A DNA stretch of 64,000 nucleotides from Choristoneura fumiferana. Taxonomy: Eukaryota > Arthropoda > Insecta > Lepidoptera > Tortricidae. Shown piece by piece: positions 43,786 to 54,892 of the stretch. Each line of letters begins with the position of its first letter. Position 1 is the first letter of the stretch. A program made the translations under genes and the position numbers. The stretch lies in the NCBI RefSeq assembly GCF_025370935.1, contig NC_133491.1, forward strand, positions 4,610,000 to 4,673,999, in the 5' to 3' direction. The notes under the pieces are model-generated. The model was not told the DNA's origin. It made no database searches and saw only the letters and a list, made by a program, of their open reading frames with translations.

Positions 43786-43917
43786 CAGTCAAGGGCAAAG
43801 ATATCGACACGGCCAAAGTTGCAAAAATATGTATACACGGCCTTAATGTTAAGTGCATAAAGTCGTGTATACATATTTTTGCAACTTTGGCCGTGTCGAT
43901 ATCTTTGCCCTTGACTG
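43786..43917. mobile_element. Tc1/mariner-like MITE, near-perfect 55 bp inverted repeats
   Basis: CAGTCAAGGGCAAAGATATC at the left is inverted exactly at the right (GATATCTTTGCCCTTGACTG), flanked by TA (43784-43785, 43918-43919). The arms continue without visible mismatch to CGTGTATACATATTTTTGCA; the loop is about 20 bp. Confidence 0.92.
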
Positions 43918-44039
43918 TACCGACAAATTACCTACTAACGACAGCTTCGAACATCTGTTCAACTTTTTATTAAGTCTCAAAGGAGTTACGTGGAATATAT
44001 TGCGATTTGGGCAGAGTATCGACCCTGTAGTGGAGTAGA

Positions 44040-44195
44040 GACCGCGGATAGAATGTTGAACGTTTTAACGTCATCGACATAGCTCGAAGAAAATACAAGT
44101 GGAATTGGCTGGTTGGGCCTCATCGTCCGAAGCGTGGCGAGTTATCGTTCGTTGTGCATGGCGTCTTCCGGCTGATGATGATGATGATGAGGTAC
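44040..44195 (+). mobile_element. RTE-type LINE 3' tail, copy 5
   Basis: Contains GACATAGCTCGAAGA (the TDIARR region), TGGCGAGTTATCGTTCG, GCGTCTTCCGGCTGATGATG and (ATG)n. Confidence 0.65.
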
Positions 44196-44236
44196 TTATT
44201 TCTCGACCATACTTGCGAATCCTGACCTCTTGTTTA

Positions 44237-44886
44237 GGGTTCCGTAGCCAAAATAGCAAAAACGGAACCCTTATAGTGTCGCCATGTCTGTCTGTCTGTC
44301 TATCTGTCTGTCTGTCCGTTCGCGGCTTTGCTCAGGGACTATCAATGCTAGAAAGCTGAAATTTTGCACGAAAATATATGTAAACTATGCGGACAAAATG
44401 GTACAATAAAAAAATAATTTTTTTAATTACCTCCCATAGACGTAAAGTGGGGGTGATTGTTTTTCCCATATAATCTTGTAGTGTGGGGTATTGTTGGATA
44501 GGTCTTTTAAAACCTTAAAGGGTTGCTAAAACGATTGTTCGATTCAGTGATTTGTTTGCAAAATATTCAACTTTAAAGTGCAAATTTTCATTAAAATCGA
44601 GCGCCTCCCCCCCCCCCCCCTCTCTAAAATCTAAACCGGTGGCTGGAAAAATTTGAAAAAATTCAGGATGGTAGTAAGTAAAACTTACAAGGAAAACTAT
44701 AATGGTTAAGTTTTCTTGAGATTTATTACTAGTTTAAGAATAAATAGCAGCCTAAGGTATAAAATATACCTAAGCTTGGAATATTCCGTATAAAATACGA
44801 AATCCTCACAAAAATATTACTTAATTTTTTCGTACTGGCTACGGAACTCTATTCGGGCGTGTCCGACACGCTCTTGGCCGGTTTTA
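44237..44886 (-). repeat. Dispersed repeat E, copy 3 (longest)
   Basis: Reverse of copies 1 and 2. It opens with AGGGTTCCGTAGCC and (TGTC)n, contains a 12-C run at 44607-44619, and ends GACACGCTCTTGGCCGGTTTT. Confidence 0.78.
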
Positions 44887-45212
44887 TATCGAGAGTCCTT
44901 CCCTCAGTTTCTCATTATTCCATTCCGCCATGCATAATATTGTCAGACAAGAAAAGAAGTAAAATTGCTTCCACCGTTTCGCTTAAAATGTAAACAAGAT
45001 GCTTTATACTTACTGAAAACCAATTTGAATTTTACCTCAAGTTGGGAGTTTGCCGAAAGGGCTTTGAACTTTAACAGATGCGAGGTTGCTTGTTCGACAA
45101 TACCAATGAGTATCCAAGTACACAAGTAGACAATTTAGACTAAATAAACTGTACTGAAATGAAACTGAATGATTTATTAACGTAGTGTTCCTGATTTTAA
45201 TAGAGTTCAAAA

Positions 45213-45630
45213 AACGGGCCAAGTGCGAAGTCTAGCTTGCGCACGAAGGGTTCTGTACCATTGTCTCTACAACATTAGCCATTAGCAAAAAAAAACGGCA
45301 AAAAAATCAAGTTTGTTGTATGGGAGCCCGCCTTAAATATTTATTTTCTTTTAATTTAATTATTTATTTTTGAAGTCATTGCTGTTTAGCAAAAAACGGC
45401 AAAACAATCGCTTTTGTTGTATGGGAGTCCCCCTTAAATATTAATATTATTCCGTTTTTAGTATTTGTTGTTATAGCGGCCACAGTAATACATAATCTGT
45501 AAAAATTTCAAGTGTCTAACTATTACGACTCAAGAGAAAGAGGCCTGTGACAGTCGGACGGACAGACAGACAGCGGAGTCTCAGTAATAGGGTTCCGTTG
45601 GCACCCTTTGGGTACGGAACCCTAAAAAGG
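45213..45630 (+). repeat. Repeat F, related to E
   Basis: It starts AAAACGGGCCAAGTGCGAAG and ends with (ACAG)n, TAGGGTTCCGTTGGCACCC and GGTACGGAACCCTAAAAAGG. It keeps the terminal motifs of family E with a different interior, including a duplicated GCAAAAAACGGCAAAA block at 45285 and 45388. Confidence 0.65.
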
Positions 45631-46184
45631 AGGTTAGTATTAATTCAGGTATGCGTGTAAGTATTTATGTAGGTACATTAATTTGTAAGAATTGCACAGA
45701 TTTGCATAATGTACGCACGTTTATACGTACCTACATACGAACGTGTTTAGACACTGTTACAGACTGACATTGGTTCACAAAACTGTACAATCTCAGAAAC
45801 CGCGCATGTTCGGGCATATCGCAAAAATTATAAATTAGATTACAAACAAATTTATTATGTGACCTTAGGTAGGGGTACAATTTGGTAACAGTGCACATGT
45901 AATTGAAATCGGTTCAGTATTTTTTGAAATAGTGAGTTAAATGTGTGTCAACTGCTAATAAAACGTGGCATTGACTTAACTGCATAATTTTCTTAAATAA
46001 CTTCTTAAATTGATACGCAAACATTTAATACAATGTACCTATAAAACGGTATATTTCTTTTTTGATTTTTAAATTGTTTAACTTTTTAGTTCTTTATATT
46101 AACAAGTAATAATAGTTTGTTTTTAAAAAGATTTTATTTGCCCGCTGACGCTAATTTTATTTTTTAATACGAGAGTGAGAGGGA

Positions 46185-46358
46185 CCCTTGTTCCCCTTAT
46201 ATAACCAACTTCCATTACCAGCACTGGGAGAGGACAAATAATTCCTACTCCAAAATCGGGTTTTAATTCTTAGTACAATCATAGTACAATTGGAGTAGGA
46301 TTTATTTGTCCTCTCCCAGTGCTGGTAATGGAAGTTGGTTATATAAGGGGAACAAGGG
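46185..46358. mobile_element. 174 bp MITE with intact 8 bp target-site duplication
   Basis: The ends CCCTTGTTCCCCTTATATAA and its inverse are flanked by GAGAGGGA at 46177-46184 and 46359-46366. The arms are about 67 bp and nearly perfect, with a loop of about 36 bp. An 8 bp duplication fits hAT-, P- or Merlin-type transposases. It interrupts a short repeat (GAGAGGGAYGGTAYGATACGAA) seen uninterrupted at 20575 and 28399. Confidence 0.92.
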
Positions 46359-46369
46359 GAGAGGGACGG

Positions 46370-48170
46370 TATGATACGAAATTCGTTTGCGAATTTCGTA
46401 GTACCCCCCGAATCTAAATTCCGATCTTTGATAACATGACATCCTGAACAGCAGTGAGGAAGAAAATTAACTATTTACCTACCTATTGTTGATAGTATCC
46501 TGTAATACCCTTCTTCCTGTGTGGATGCAATTCGTTGAACCGAAAAAAGGTAGAGATCCGATTTAACTGAATGTACTTCTATAATATCTTTTTATATTTT
46601 TACATGACATACTTATAGTTAAGTTATTTGGTTTTTACTTTACCCGAACTAGGAAATCCTGTCTCCGACCCTCAGGCACCCGCAACAACAGAAAATTAGT
46701 ACCGTAAACTGGGGTTACTTTAAATCACGGGGTGACTTTGATATAAACTTCCATTTTACTTTTAAACCTTAGTATGGTTTTGCTCTTGCATTATTGTAAT
46801 GGAAATTGGTTTTCTATAGTAAATAAATGGAAAAAAACACGAATATCTGTGTTTTCGAAGACATCTTTTTTTTGTTTTTATGGTTGGTAATACCGATAGT
46901 TACTCTCATCATTTACTCTGACGCAGTGAATAAGTGTGGTTGGCAACGGCACAAATCAAATGTGAAAAAATAAGTAATGTTTTTTTTACTATTTTCAATT
47001 CTTGAATAACTTCTGAATTAACAAAGTGGGTATTGCGATGAAACGTTTGCAATGAATATTATCAGGCCAAAAGTTTATTTAGGTATAGCTTTGTATTGTA
47101 TTAGATAACACAACTTCAAATAATATGTTTTATTTCTATTTTCTATTTGATGGCGTGTCTTTGATCAGTGCCTGGGGTGACATTGACCGTTGGTCAAAAC
47201 AACCCCATGAGTTATCCTTTCTCTAGTTTTCCGCAATTGTGTGTTATGAGTGGAACCTTAAATTATAAAAAATAAATTCTATTTGTTAAAGAAATTTTAT
47301 TCTAGATTAAGTTGGTAAAACAACGAAAGTTGCTTGCAACTTTTGACCCTGTTCACCAATTTTTTTCATTTCTTTGGAACAAATGCTCGTATGGGTTAAA
47401 ATGATTAATGTTTTTTAATAGGTATCAAGTACTTCTGAATTGAAAATACAAACTGCGATGATAGATGCACAGAAAATTAGTGTTATAAGTGGAACCTGGA
47501 ATCGAACCATAACAGTAAAAGTGATTATAGCGTTAGCACGCGGTACGGTATACGAAGACCTGGGTCGATTCCCAGTGTTGTCTTATTTTTCTTGTTTTTC
47601 TTTGCATCTATATTTCAGTTTTTTTTCAATTTATTTTACGGGATGACCGTAAAAGTAAAATTTGGATTGAAATAAAAAAGATTAAAAACAATCTTAATTT
47701 AGACGGTTTAACTTTGATCACCGTGTTGTTATTTTTTTTTCTTCGTCTTTTTTTATTTCTTAATATTTGCATAGATCACGTAGACGTCACTCAACAATCT
47801 CGTGGTTTAGTATCAGGGTCTACTAACTGAGAATGATTAATATGAATGTTAAATAAAAAATACTTTTCTTTCCTTTATAAACAACGAAGGTTCTTTATAT
47901 GCGGTATTGCCGGATAAGTGGACTTAGAGAAACAACGAAAAATAAAAGAATTTATCAAATTACCGAGACGTTCATAATTACGTACCTGAAAACATATGTA
48001 GTAATGTTAATTATGAGTAATTGTACCCGGAAGTCCGAGTCCTCGTAGGATCTTGTTTTACGGCACAAGATAATATCAACTTTCATCAAGTATAGTGCCT
48101 GTGGCGAGTTGTTACCACGTTAATACCCTCATCGTCTTCATTTATTACCTAATTATCCTTTATTATTTAC
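46370..48170. other. Mostly anonymous DNA with a tRNA-like SINE head
   Basis: No gene. At 47515-47580 the sequence TAGCGTTAGCACGCGGTACG, then CTGGGTCGATTCCCAG, has A- and B-box spacing of a tRNA-derived SINE head. No cloverleaf complete enough for a tRNA gene was found. A GAAAC-free low-complexity T-rich stretch follows. Confidence 0.45.
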
Positions 48171-48171
48171 T

Positions 48172-48382
48172 AGCTATTGCTCGCGACTCCGTTCGCGTAG
48201 CGTTTATCGCTATCCCGCGGGAACTCTGCATTTTTTCAGGATGAAAACTATCCTATGTCCTTCCCTGGGGCTCAAAACTAGCTGTATACCGAATTTCATC
48301 TTAATCGGTTCAGCGGTTTAGACGTGAAAAGTTAACAAACAAACAAACAGACTAAACTTTCGCATTTATAATATTAGTGGGT
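48172..48382 (-). repeat. Dispersed repeat G, copy 2
   Basis: Starts CTAGCTATTGCTCGCGACTC and ends TTCGCATTTATAATATTAGT, the reverse of copy 1. Confidence 0.72.
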
Positions 48383-48979
48383 TTTATAACTACCCTTTAC
48401 CCTCGGCTTCACACGCGTAAACAATTAAGAAGCTTCTTGGGCAAAAAAAAAATCTTTTCAGTCCGTCATAGATAGCCAGAAAATACAAGACATGTATTTT
48501 TCTTTCGTCTTTTCGTGTTTTTGTGATCAAGTGCGGGTAGTTCGCGCTGCTAGGCAGACTTGACACCCCACACTTCAGTCTACTCTTGACCAGGGCCACT
48601 GTAATGTGGTCGAAACGTCGAGGTAAATATTACTCGTGTGGTAATCTCATTTTGAGAGGAGGTATGTGCCTAGGCATGTGTGCATTGCCAATGGGGTAAT
48701 GTAGGGTGTTTCAAAATTAATTTAGAATATTTCAGCACACGGTTAAGTTAGGTTGTCTGAACATTTATTAAAGGTTTTGCATCTAAACTTTTGATTATTA
48801 TTATAGTCACGCCCGTGACGTGTTTTACATCAAACAACGACCCCTGTACTCGTATGGAAACGTGCATTAACCACATTTAAAAAAAAGCAGTGGTTAGGTA
48901 TATAGATTTTAAAATTCCGTTATTCAAACAAATTAAATATTTATCAATGTATGCCATTCTAAAGCCCAACCTGTCCTCC

Positions 48980-49312
48980 AAATTAAAAAAAATGCTTTAC
49001 ATTGTTTATTTGAATAAACTTTAATGTGTAATAGAAATAGAAAAACTAATCTTCTATATAAATAAAAATGAATCGTAAAATGTGCTGCTAAGCTCAAAAC
49101 TCGGGAACGGCTGGAACGATTTCACTAATTCTTTTTTTGTTGTGTTCGTAATTGTCAGGAGAAGGTTTTTATGGAAGAACATTTATAAAAATGACAACGG
49201 GGGCGAAGCCGCGGGCAACGGCTAGTTATTTTTAAAAGTTGCTGAACTAATGTCGTTCAGTTTGACTAATACGATCCATGTTTTAATTATTTCCTCCTGT
49301 TAAAGACCTCGA
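48980..49312. mobile_element. Partial CTGGGTGTGGC-type MITE split by another repeat
   Basis: The interior (GCTTTACATTG, then GAATAAACTTTAATGTGTAA) at 48990-49040 and the right arm (TATTTTTAAAAGTTGCTGAA) at 49229-49312 match the intact copy at 53148-53485. They are separated by an inserted repeat at about 49052-49230 that ends GCGAAGCCGCGGGCAACGGC. Confidence 0.65.
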
Positions 49313-49319
49313 TCTGTAT

Positions 49320-50090
49320 AAGATTTAGCTATTAACACCTCACTTGCTAATGCGTAAGATTTAATTCTTATATTATGGTATCAATAAATATTAATAAAAC
49401 CGTGTTATACAAACGTATCAAACTAAACTAATCAATCTGAGAAATAGGTCAAATGCTATCTCTTAAGATACATTTATTTGTTAAACAATATTCTGTTGAA
49501 GTACGTAGATAGTGACAATTCGCGATATTTATAATTTTAATCGCAACATTAGATCATCTGTCTTTAAAAAATAAACCAAAGAAACGCATGAAACTTTAGG
49601 TAACAACTTAAGAGATCACCTGTGGTATGAAGTATTAACGTGTCCGTTTAGATAGGTAAGTCGACGTTCCATATTCGAAAAATGATTTGAGTCCCATATC
49701 AATTCTGGGCACTACTACATACAAAACGTCGTCCTTCCTCATAAGTTTTTTACCTATACAAAGGCTTTCAATAACTCAGTTATTATATCTCTATGAAAAA
49801 TCACGGCGCATTTCTATTTGCGAATTTCATATCCACTTGAATAGTGATAAAAGGTAATATATTAAAGGCCCTTATCTCGCACTATATTAATTTATTTTAT
49901 TCAATTCAATATGTTTATCTTATCTATGATACGAGGTATCGACGGGTGCGTTCTCAAATTTTCCTTTTCAGTTGGCAAACGTGATAAAGCAATGGCAGGG
50001 CACACCGCGTTCAGCCTTAGTCTAATGTGATCTGACGGAAAAAAAAAGTTTTGTGGATTTCGGGACATACATATAGTGGATTGTTTGTGT
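49320..50090. other. No supported gene
   Basis: AT-rich; no long frame, no recognisable repeat. It lies immediately upstream of the candidate promoter. Confidence 0.45.
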
Positions 50091-50126
50091 TTTCAGTACG
50101 CTCTGATACGCGGTAAGGGGTGGACG
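50091..50126 (+). promoter_or_regulatory. Candidate core promoter: Inr plus DPE
   Basis: An arthropod initiator TCAGT sits at 50093-50097 with A at 50095. Counting that A as +1, GGACG occupies +28 to +32 (50122-50126), the required position and sequence for a downstream promoter element. No TATA box precedes it, as is typical of Inr-DPE promoters. The following 80 bp are CpG-rich relative to the surroundings. Confidence 0.5.
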
Positions 50127-50254
50127 CGTTGCTCTGTGCCCAATCCGCGTTCGTAGACGTAGTGCGAGAGTTGGAAAAGATTTTATTAGTGCCGTAATTT
50201 ATTGTGTTGTGTGTGTTTGAGTGACGTTGTTTGACAGAGCGGGGATTTATTCGG
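50095..50254 (+). other. Candidate non-coding first exon of an unidentified gene
   Basis: From the predicted start to a 5' splice consensus CGG|GTATGT at 50255. It contains no sustained open frame. If real, the coding exons lie to the right, probably beyond the window, since none were found up to 64000. Confidence 0.35.
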
Positions 50255-50819
50255 GTATGTTTGGTTCAAATATTTTTTATAAAATAGGTGGTTTTGTAAT
50301 GAGTTTTCGTAAATATCGTAAATCTAGATCCCCTTCGAGTTATCAAACGCAGCCGGTGTTCGGCGTTTCCAATTAATAATGAATAAAGTTTTTCTGCCTT
50401 TCGAACATATTTAACGTTAAAGTAAGCTAATTAACCGTTGTCTGCATGGAAGAAAATGTTATAAGGAAAAGCTCAATATTATTATGGTGTCTTGAAATTA
50501 TAAAAAAACTTTTTCAAAAAAAGAAAAGGGTATTCAGGTGTGTGCTTGCCTTAGCTGTGTGAAAGTTTTAATGAAATTTTATTAGTTTTTACTTGCGGTT
50601 TTGCTTGCATTATATTACATTTCAAGCCGTGAATACTGGCATTCCTCAATGATATTATGATGTATGTTGACGACATCCATTGCTATAGGGATGAAAGCAC
50701 TTGGGTCATTAGTAATACCGGTCGGGCTAATCTTTCAAATGTGGAACTGGAACAGATGCAGAATAGGCTTATGTCTTGACCTACACCCGTGTGGTGTCGG
50801 GTTAGAATTACACCTCTCC

Positions 50820-50995
50820 ATTGTCGTCGTAAGAGGCGACTGAGGATATAGGTTTATTTGTACCGTAGGCGACAGGCTAGCAACCTGTCACTATCGTACG
50901 GTTTTGTCAAACTGAAACCTAAAATTTCTAAAAATGGCTCCGAAGCGGTAATGTTTCGTGTGCTCTGCCTACCCTATTTGGGAATACAGGCGTGA

Positions 50996-51077
<82 letters not shown>

Positions 51078-51080
51078 TAT
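50820..51080 (+). repeat. Dispersed repeat I, copy 2, ending in (GT)38
   Basis: Core CGTAGGCGACAGGCTAGCAA, then TGGCTCCGAAGCGGTAATGT and GTGCTCTGCCTACCC, reversed at 21465-21645. The edge is a (GT)n microsatellite at 51001-51076. The poly-Thr-His frame on the minus strand is only this microsatellite. Confidence 0.85.
51001..51076. repeat. (GT)38 microsatellite
   Basis: 76 uninterrupted bases of GT. Confidence 0.98.
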
Positions 51081-51609
51081 TTCAACCTCTTGAAGATGCA
51101 TGTATAAATTCCGCAATAAAGACACTATTCATCCTATCACTGTTTCAAGAACTGTCTCCTTAGTCTCTCGGAGACTTAGGATTTATTACTCGTAATAGAC
51201 ATAAACTGCGATCATACCAGCGAAGGCTAAAGTTCTTCCGGTTTACGTCACTTAGCAGCAGAAGAAAAATGCTGGATCTAACGTTCCTTTATAAACTCAT
51301 CAACAGAGGAGTAGATTGCTCGGAGCTGCTTGCTAGGGTTAGGATTGCTGTGCCCTCTAGATTGCCGCGCCCGGTTGTCTACAGGCTGTTCAGGGTTTGG
51401 AATAGAAATAATTTGCAACATATGTATGTACTTTAGTTTCCTGTTAATCTTAGCGGTCCCCCGACACCGACGACGCTGAGATAAAAATAAAATACTAGGT
51501 ACTTATACTAAATTAACTTTGGCTGATATTGCGGGAAATCAGCATAGTCCCCGCGGGATACGGATAAACGAATTCTTCGCAGATGAAGTCGCGGGCAACA
51601 GCTAGATAG

Positions 51610-52550
51610 TGCATAATTATTTTTTACGGCGTCTTTTTGGCGGCGTTTTTTTGTCGGCGTTTTTTTTCGGGCGTTTTTTTATTTTTTAACTTTTCATTTA
51701 AATTTTATGTGTTTATTTATTTTATTTATTTATTTATTTACATTGTTCATTTAAAGTACTTATAGCACATGCATTTTTTTTCTTCTTTGCATGAAAAACA
51801 TTTTTTCCAACTCAAGCGTAGCTGTTTCGCACGACTTGGCCTCACTACTTGGCGGAGGAGCAAGACAGATATTCCATTTATTTTTGATGTGTTATCTGTT
51901 GGTGATCCCGGATAAATAAATAAATAAATGAAAAAATACTAACTACTGGCCTGGCAGTGGCTGTACAGGCGCCAGGCAAGTCGTCACATAACGTAATACA
52001 CGACCTGTTAGGTACTATGAAGGTAGCGTATATTCCATAGGTGCTACGGTTACGTAGCATCACATTTCAGCAACCAATTTCGATCCTGTAGTTTAATCAA
52101 TGTAGCGGTGTACCCTGACAATACTCGTAAATCTCTCGTCCGTGAAATTTGAGGGACTGATGTGGACATATACCTAGTGTCATCCACAAAGACGCACGCG
52201 TCATCGTGAAAGACTCTACCTATATATATGTATAACAGATTTCAACCGCCTAATCCATGTTCCTACATAAGTACGAGTAGCTATATTATGTTGAAATTTA
52301 AATCCGTAATTCCCAAACGTTAATTACTTCATGTTGTTCATTTATATGACATTTCATGTGAAAAGGTTCCTTAGCATTTCGGAACTAACTAAAAATTATG
52401 ATTGTTTATTTGGTTATTGGGTATTTTCGATATGGTTTTGCGGGATGACAGTAAAAGTAACAAATTTGGAGTTGAAATAAAAAATCCAAAAAGACTCCAA
52501 AGAACAAATAACCAATCATAATTGGTTTTGTCTATTTCTATTTTTGTATT
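51610..52550. other. No supported gene
   Basis: Includes low-complexity TTTATTTATTTATT at 51712-51740 and a TTTTTCGGCGTTTTT-like run at 51640-51680. The end of a repeat G copy precedes it at 51553-51607. Confidence 0.45.
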
Positions 52551-52552
52551 TA

Positions 52553-52620
52553 GTCATCATCATCACCCGGAAGACGTTCTCTGCTGAACGAAGGCCTCCC
52601 CCCTTAGAACGCTACAATAT
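52553..52620 (-). mobile_element. RTE-type LINE tail, copy 6 (very short)
   Basis: (ATC)n, then CCCGGAAGACGTTCTCTGCT and GAACGAAGGCCTCCCC; nothing upstream is preserved. Confidence 0.6.
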
Positions 52621-52984
52621 CCCATCCCCCTTTTCCCCTTGTTGTAGTATCGGATAAAAATGCTTGTTGTCATTGTAACTATGAGTAAAAACAGTAAGTT
52701 GTAACGCTTCTAATGTGTACAAAGACTGTAGATACATTTGATAACAATACATTTAAAATAAATAGAATACTTGCTTTTTCTGAAAAAATATACTTACAGT
52801 AATAGCATGGTAATCACGATGAGGTTAGATTTATAGCTTTTCTTAAAAGCTTATAATATACAACAAGTACTGCAATACTAATACATTACGAAAGCCAAAC
52901 TAAACATTTTAAAGTATTTAGATAATGTAGGTATTACACGCATATATTATTTTTTTGGTGTGATAGTTCCATAATTATATTATA

Positions 52985-53147
52985 ACTAGCTGTTGCCCAC
53001 GACTCCGTCCGCGTAGAAGTATGAAAAATAGCTTACGTCCTATTCTCAGACCTACCGAATATACATACACAAAAAAAAACATAAAAATCGGTAAACCTGT
53101 TTAGGAGGAGTTTGGTTGCAAACACTTTGACTCGAGAATTTTATATA
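52985..53147 (-). repeat. Dispersed repeat G, copy 3
   Basis: Starts CTAGCTGTTGCCCACGACTC with CGTCCGCGTAG. It ends abruptly at the neighbouring MITE. Confidence 0.65.
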
Positions 53148-53485
53148 CTGGGTGTGGCTTGTTACATTAGCAAATAATTAAAACATAGATCGTACTCGTC
53201 AAACTGAACAACATTAGCTCAGCGACTTTTAAAAATATTTTATTTTTATTACACTTCAAAGTTTATTCGAAGAAGCAATGTAAAGCAAAATGTTAGATGT
53301 TTGTAGCGTGACAGGTGACGTCAGTTGAGCTCTAGGATGGCGTACATTAATAACAGTATTTAGTTTGTATGAAAAAGGGAAAATCGAAAGACTCCATTAT
53401 TTTTAAAAGTCGCTGAACTAATGTTGTCCAATTTGACGAGTACGATCTGTTTTAATTATTTGCTCATATTACAGGCCACACCCAG
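53148..53485. mobile_element. 338 bp MITE with ~86 bp inverted arms and TA target site
   Basis: CTGGGTGTGGC at 53148 and GCCACACCCAG at 53485 are inverted. The arms continue through ATAGATCGTACTCGTCAAAC / TTTGACGAGTACGATCTG to the ACTTTTAAAAAT blocks. TA flanks both ends. Confidence 0.88.
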
Positions 53486-53564
53486 TATTAGATATGATAT
53501 TTTACATAAGGTTTTATTTAGTTTCATCTGTTGTCTGTAGTCAAATCGTAGACGTCTTTAACCC

Positions 53565-53760
53565 GCTTCCAGTGGTCAGATTGCCGTCAAATTTGACAAA
53601 ATTATGTAAGTTCACGTTCGGTCTCAATAATCCGGTAGTAATTCTGTTGATCCGGCCAGGATCGTCCCCGTAGGACAAAACTCTTCAATGGTTTATAGTA
53701 TCGACTTGAAATAGTTTGAATGACATTGCAAATTATAAAAACTTGTATTTAAAATAATTT
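53565..53760 (-). repeat. Dispersed repeat K, copy 4
   Basis: Matches 43419-43615: TCCGGCCAGGATCGTCCCCG, then TATCGACTTGAAAT. Confidence 0.6.
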
Positions 53761-54599
53761 TCGATAAAAACTTATTTTTGATATAGATAACAACAACAAT
53801 ATGAATGAACTATAAAATAATTTCTTTACTCACCCGCGACTTTATGATAGTTAAGCTTATGCAAGATATGCGTGGGTGGGCAAAAAAATTCTTTTAGTTC
53901 ATTGATATGGACTTCCGCAAAGTAACGCCTGATTCAATCAATTAAACAACAATATAACTTTCGAATCCTTTTAATACTTGCCGAACCACTCATATGCTTT
54001 TGGCCACTCTAGTTGCCTGTCAACGCTCTTATTTTGTTGTATGAATAGAGTTCAACTCAAAATTCAAAGCATGTGAGTGGCTAAATGATAAAACTTATTT
54101 TTATTATAAGTGAAGCATAAATAAAATATTATGCTCTGTCTCACTCGAACCCTTGCCAATAGAAAAAGACAATACCGAATAAAATGTAAAAAAAAAGTAT
54201 CAGCACAGCTGGAATGTTGTTTTCTAATGATTAGTATTTTAGGCACGGCCGTTATTTAGGAGCAAGAATTTAATAAAAGCATAGTTAATGACTCTCAATT
54301 AATATCCTTTCTTTCCTTTCGGCAACAAAATAAGTTTCACTCATTAGTTACCTTAAGGCGGAGGCACCCTTGGGGGTCGCACGCTTATGGCAAGATTACG
54401 CATCTCCCTCTACAGCGTTAGTAACACTTCTTGCCGCACTCGGTTAAAATAGGAGAGTAGTTTTTTTGACATAAATAAAAATAAAGTGTAATAGTGTTTG
54501 AAAGAACAATCGAGAGGAAACTTATTGTGGGTAGTTTACTTTAAAAAAAATACTTTAATTTAAATCACAAAAATCCAATTTCTTTGTTAGTATTGTCTT

Positions 54600-54722
54600 A
54601 CATCGTGAGAGTAGCGGGAAACCGGTGGATGCAAGTGGCGAGTTGTCGTTCATTGTGGCATTCTAAGGGGGAGGCCTTTGTCCAGCAGTGGACGTCTTCC
54701 GGCTGATGATGATGATGATGAT
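54600..54722 (+). mobile_element. RTE-type LINE tail, copy 7
   Basis: GGAAACCGGTGGATGCAAGT, then GAGGCCTTTGTCCAGCAGTG, ending in (GAT)n. Confidence 0.72.
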
Positions 54723-54892
54723 TGTCTTACAATCTACTTAGTCTTTCTTGCAATATTTGCTGATTACCGCGTCGCTGGTTTTTCACACTGCTCAAAAGAA
54801 AATAAAGGCGACGTGAATTTCATCGGTGAAACGCAAATACTAATAAATATAATTATTTATAACATTCTTTGTTATAAATAGGTATATATATA

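Noticed and set aside
48584..48622. Functional hammerhead ribozyme
   Set aside because: The hairpin-GAAAC-GTC order fits but the CUGANGA core is not intact here, so catalytic activity is not claimed.
50928..51125. Frame encoding a long Thr-His repeat
   Set aside because: It is purely the translation of the (GT)38 microsatellite.
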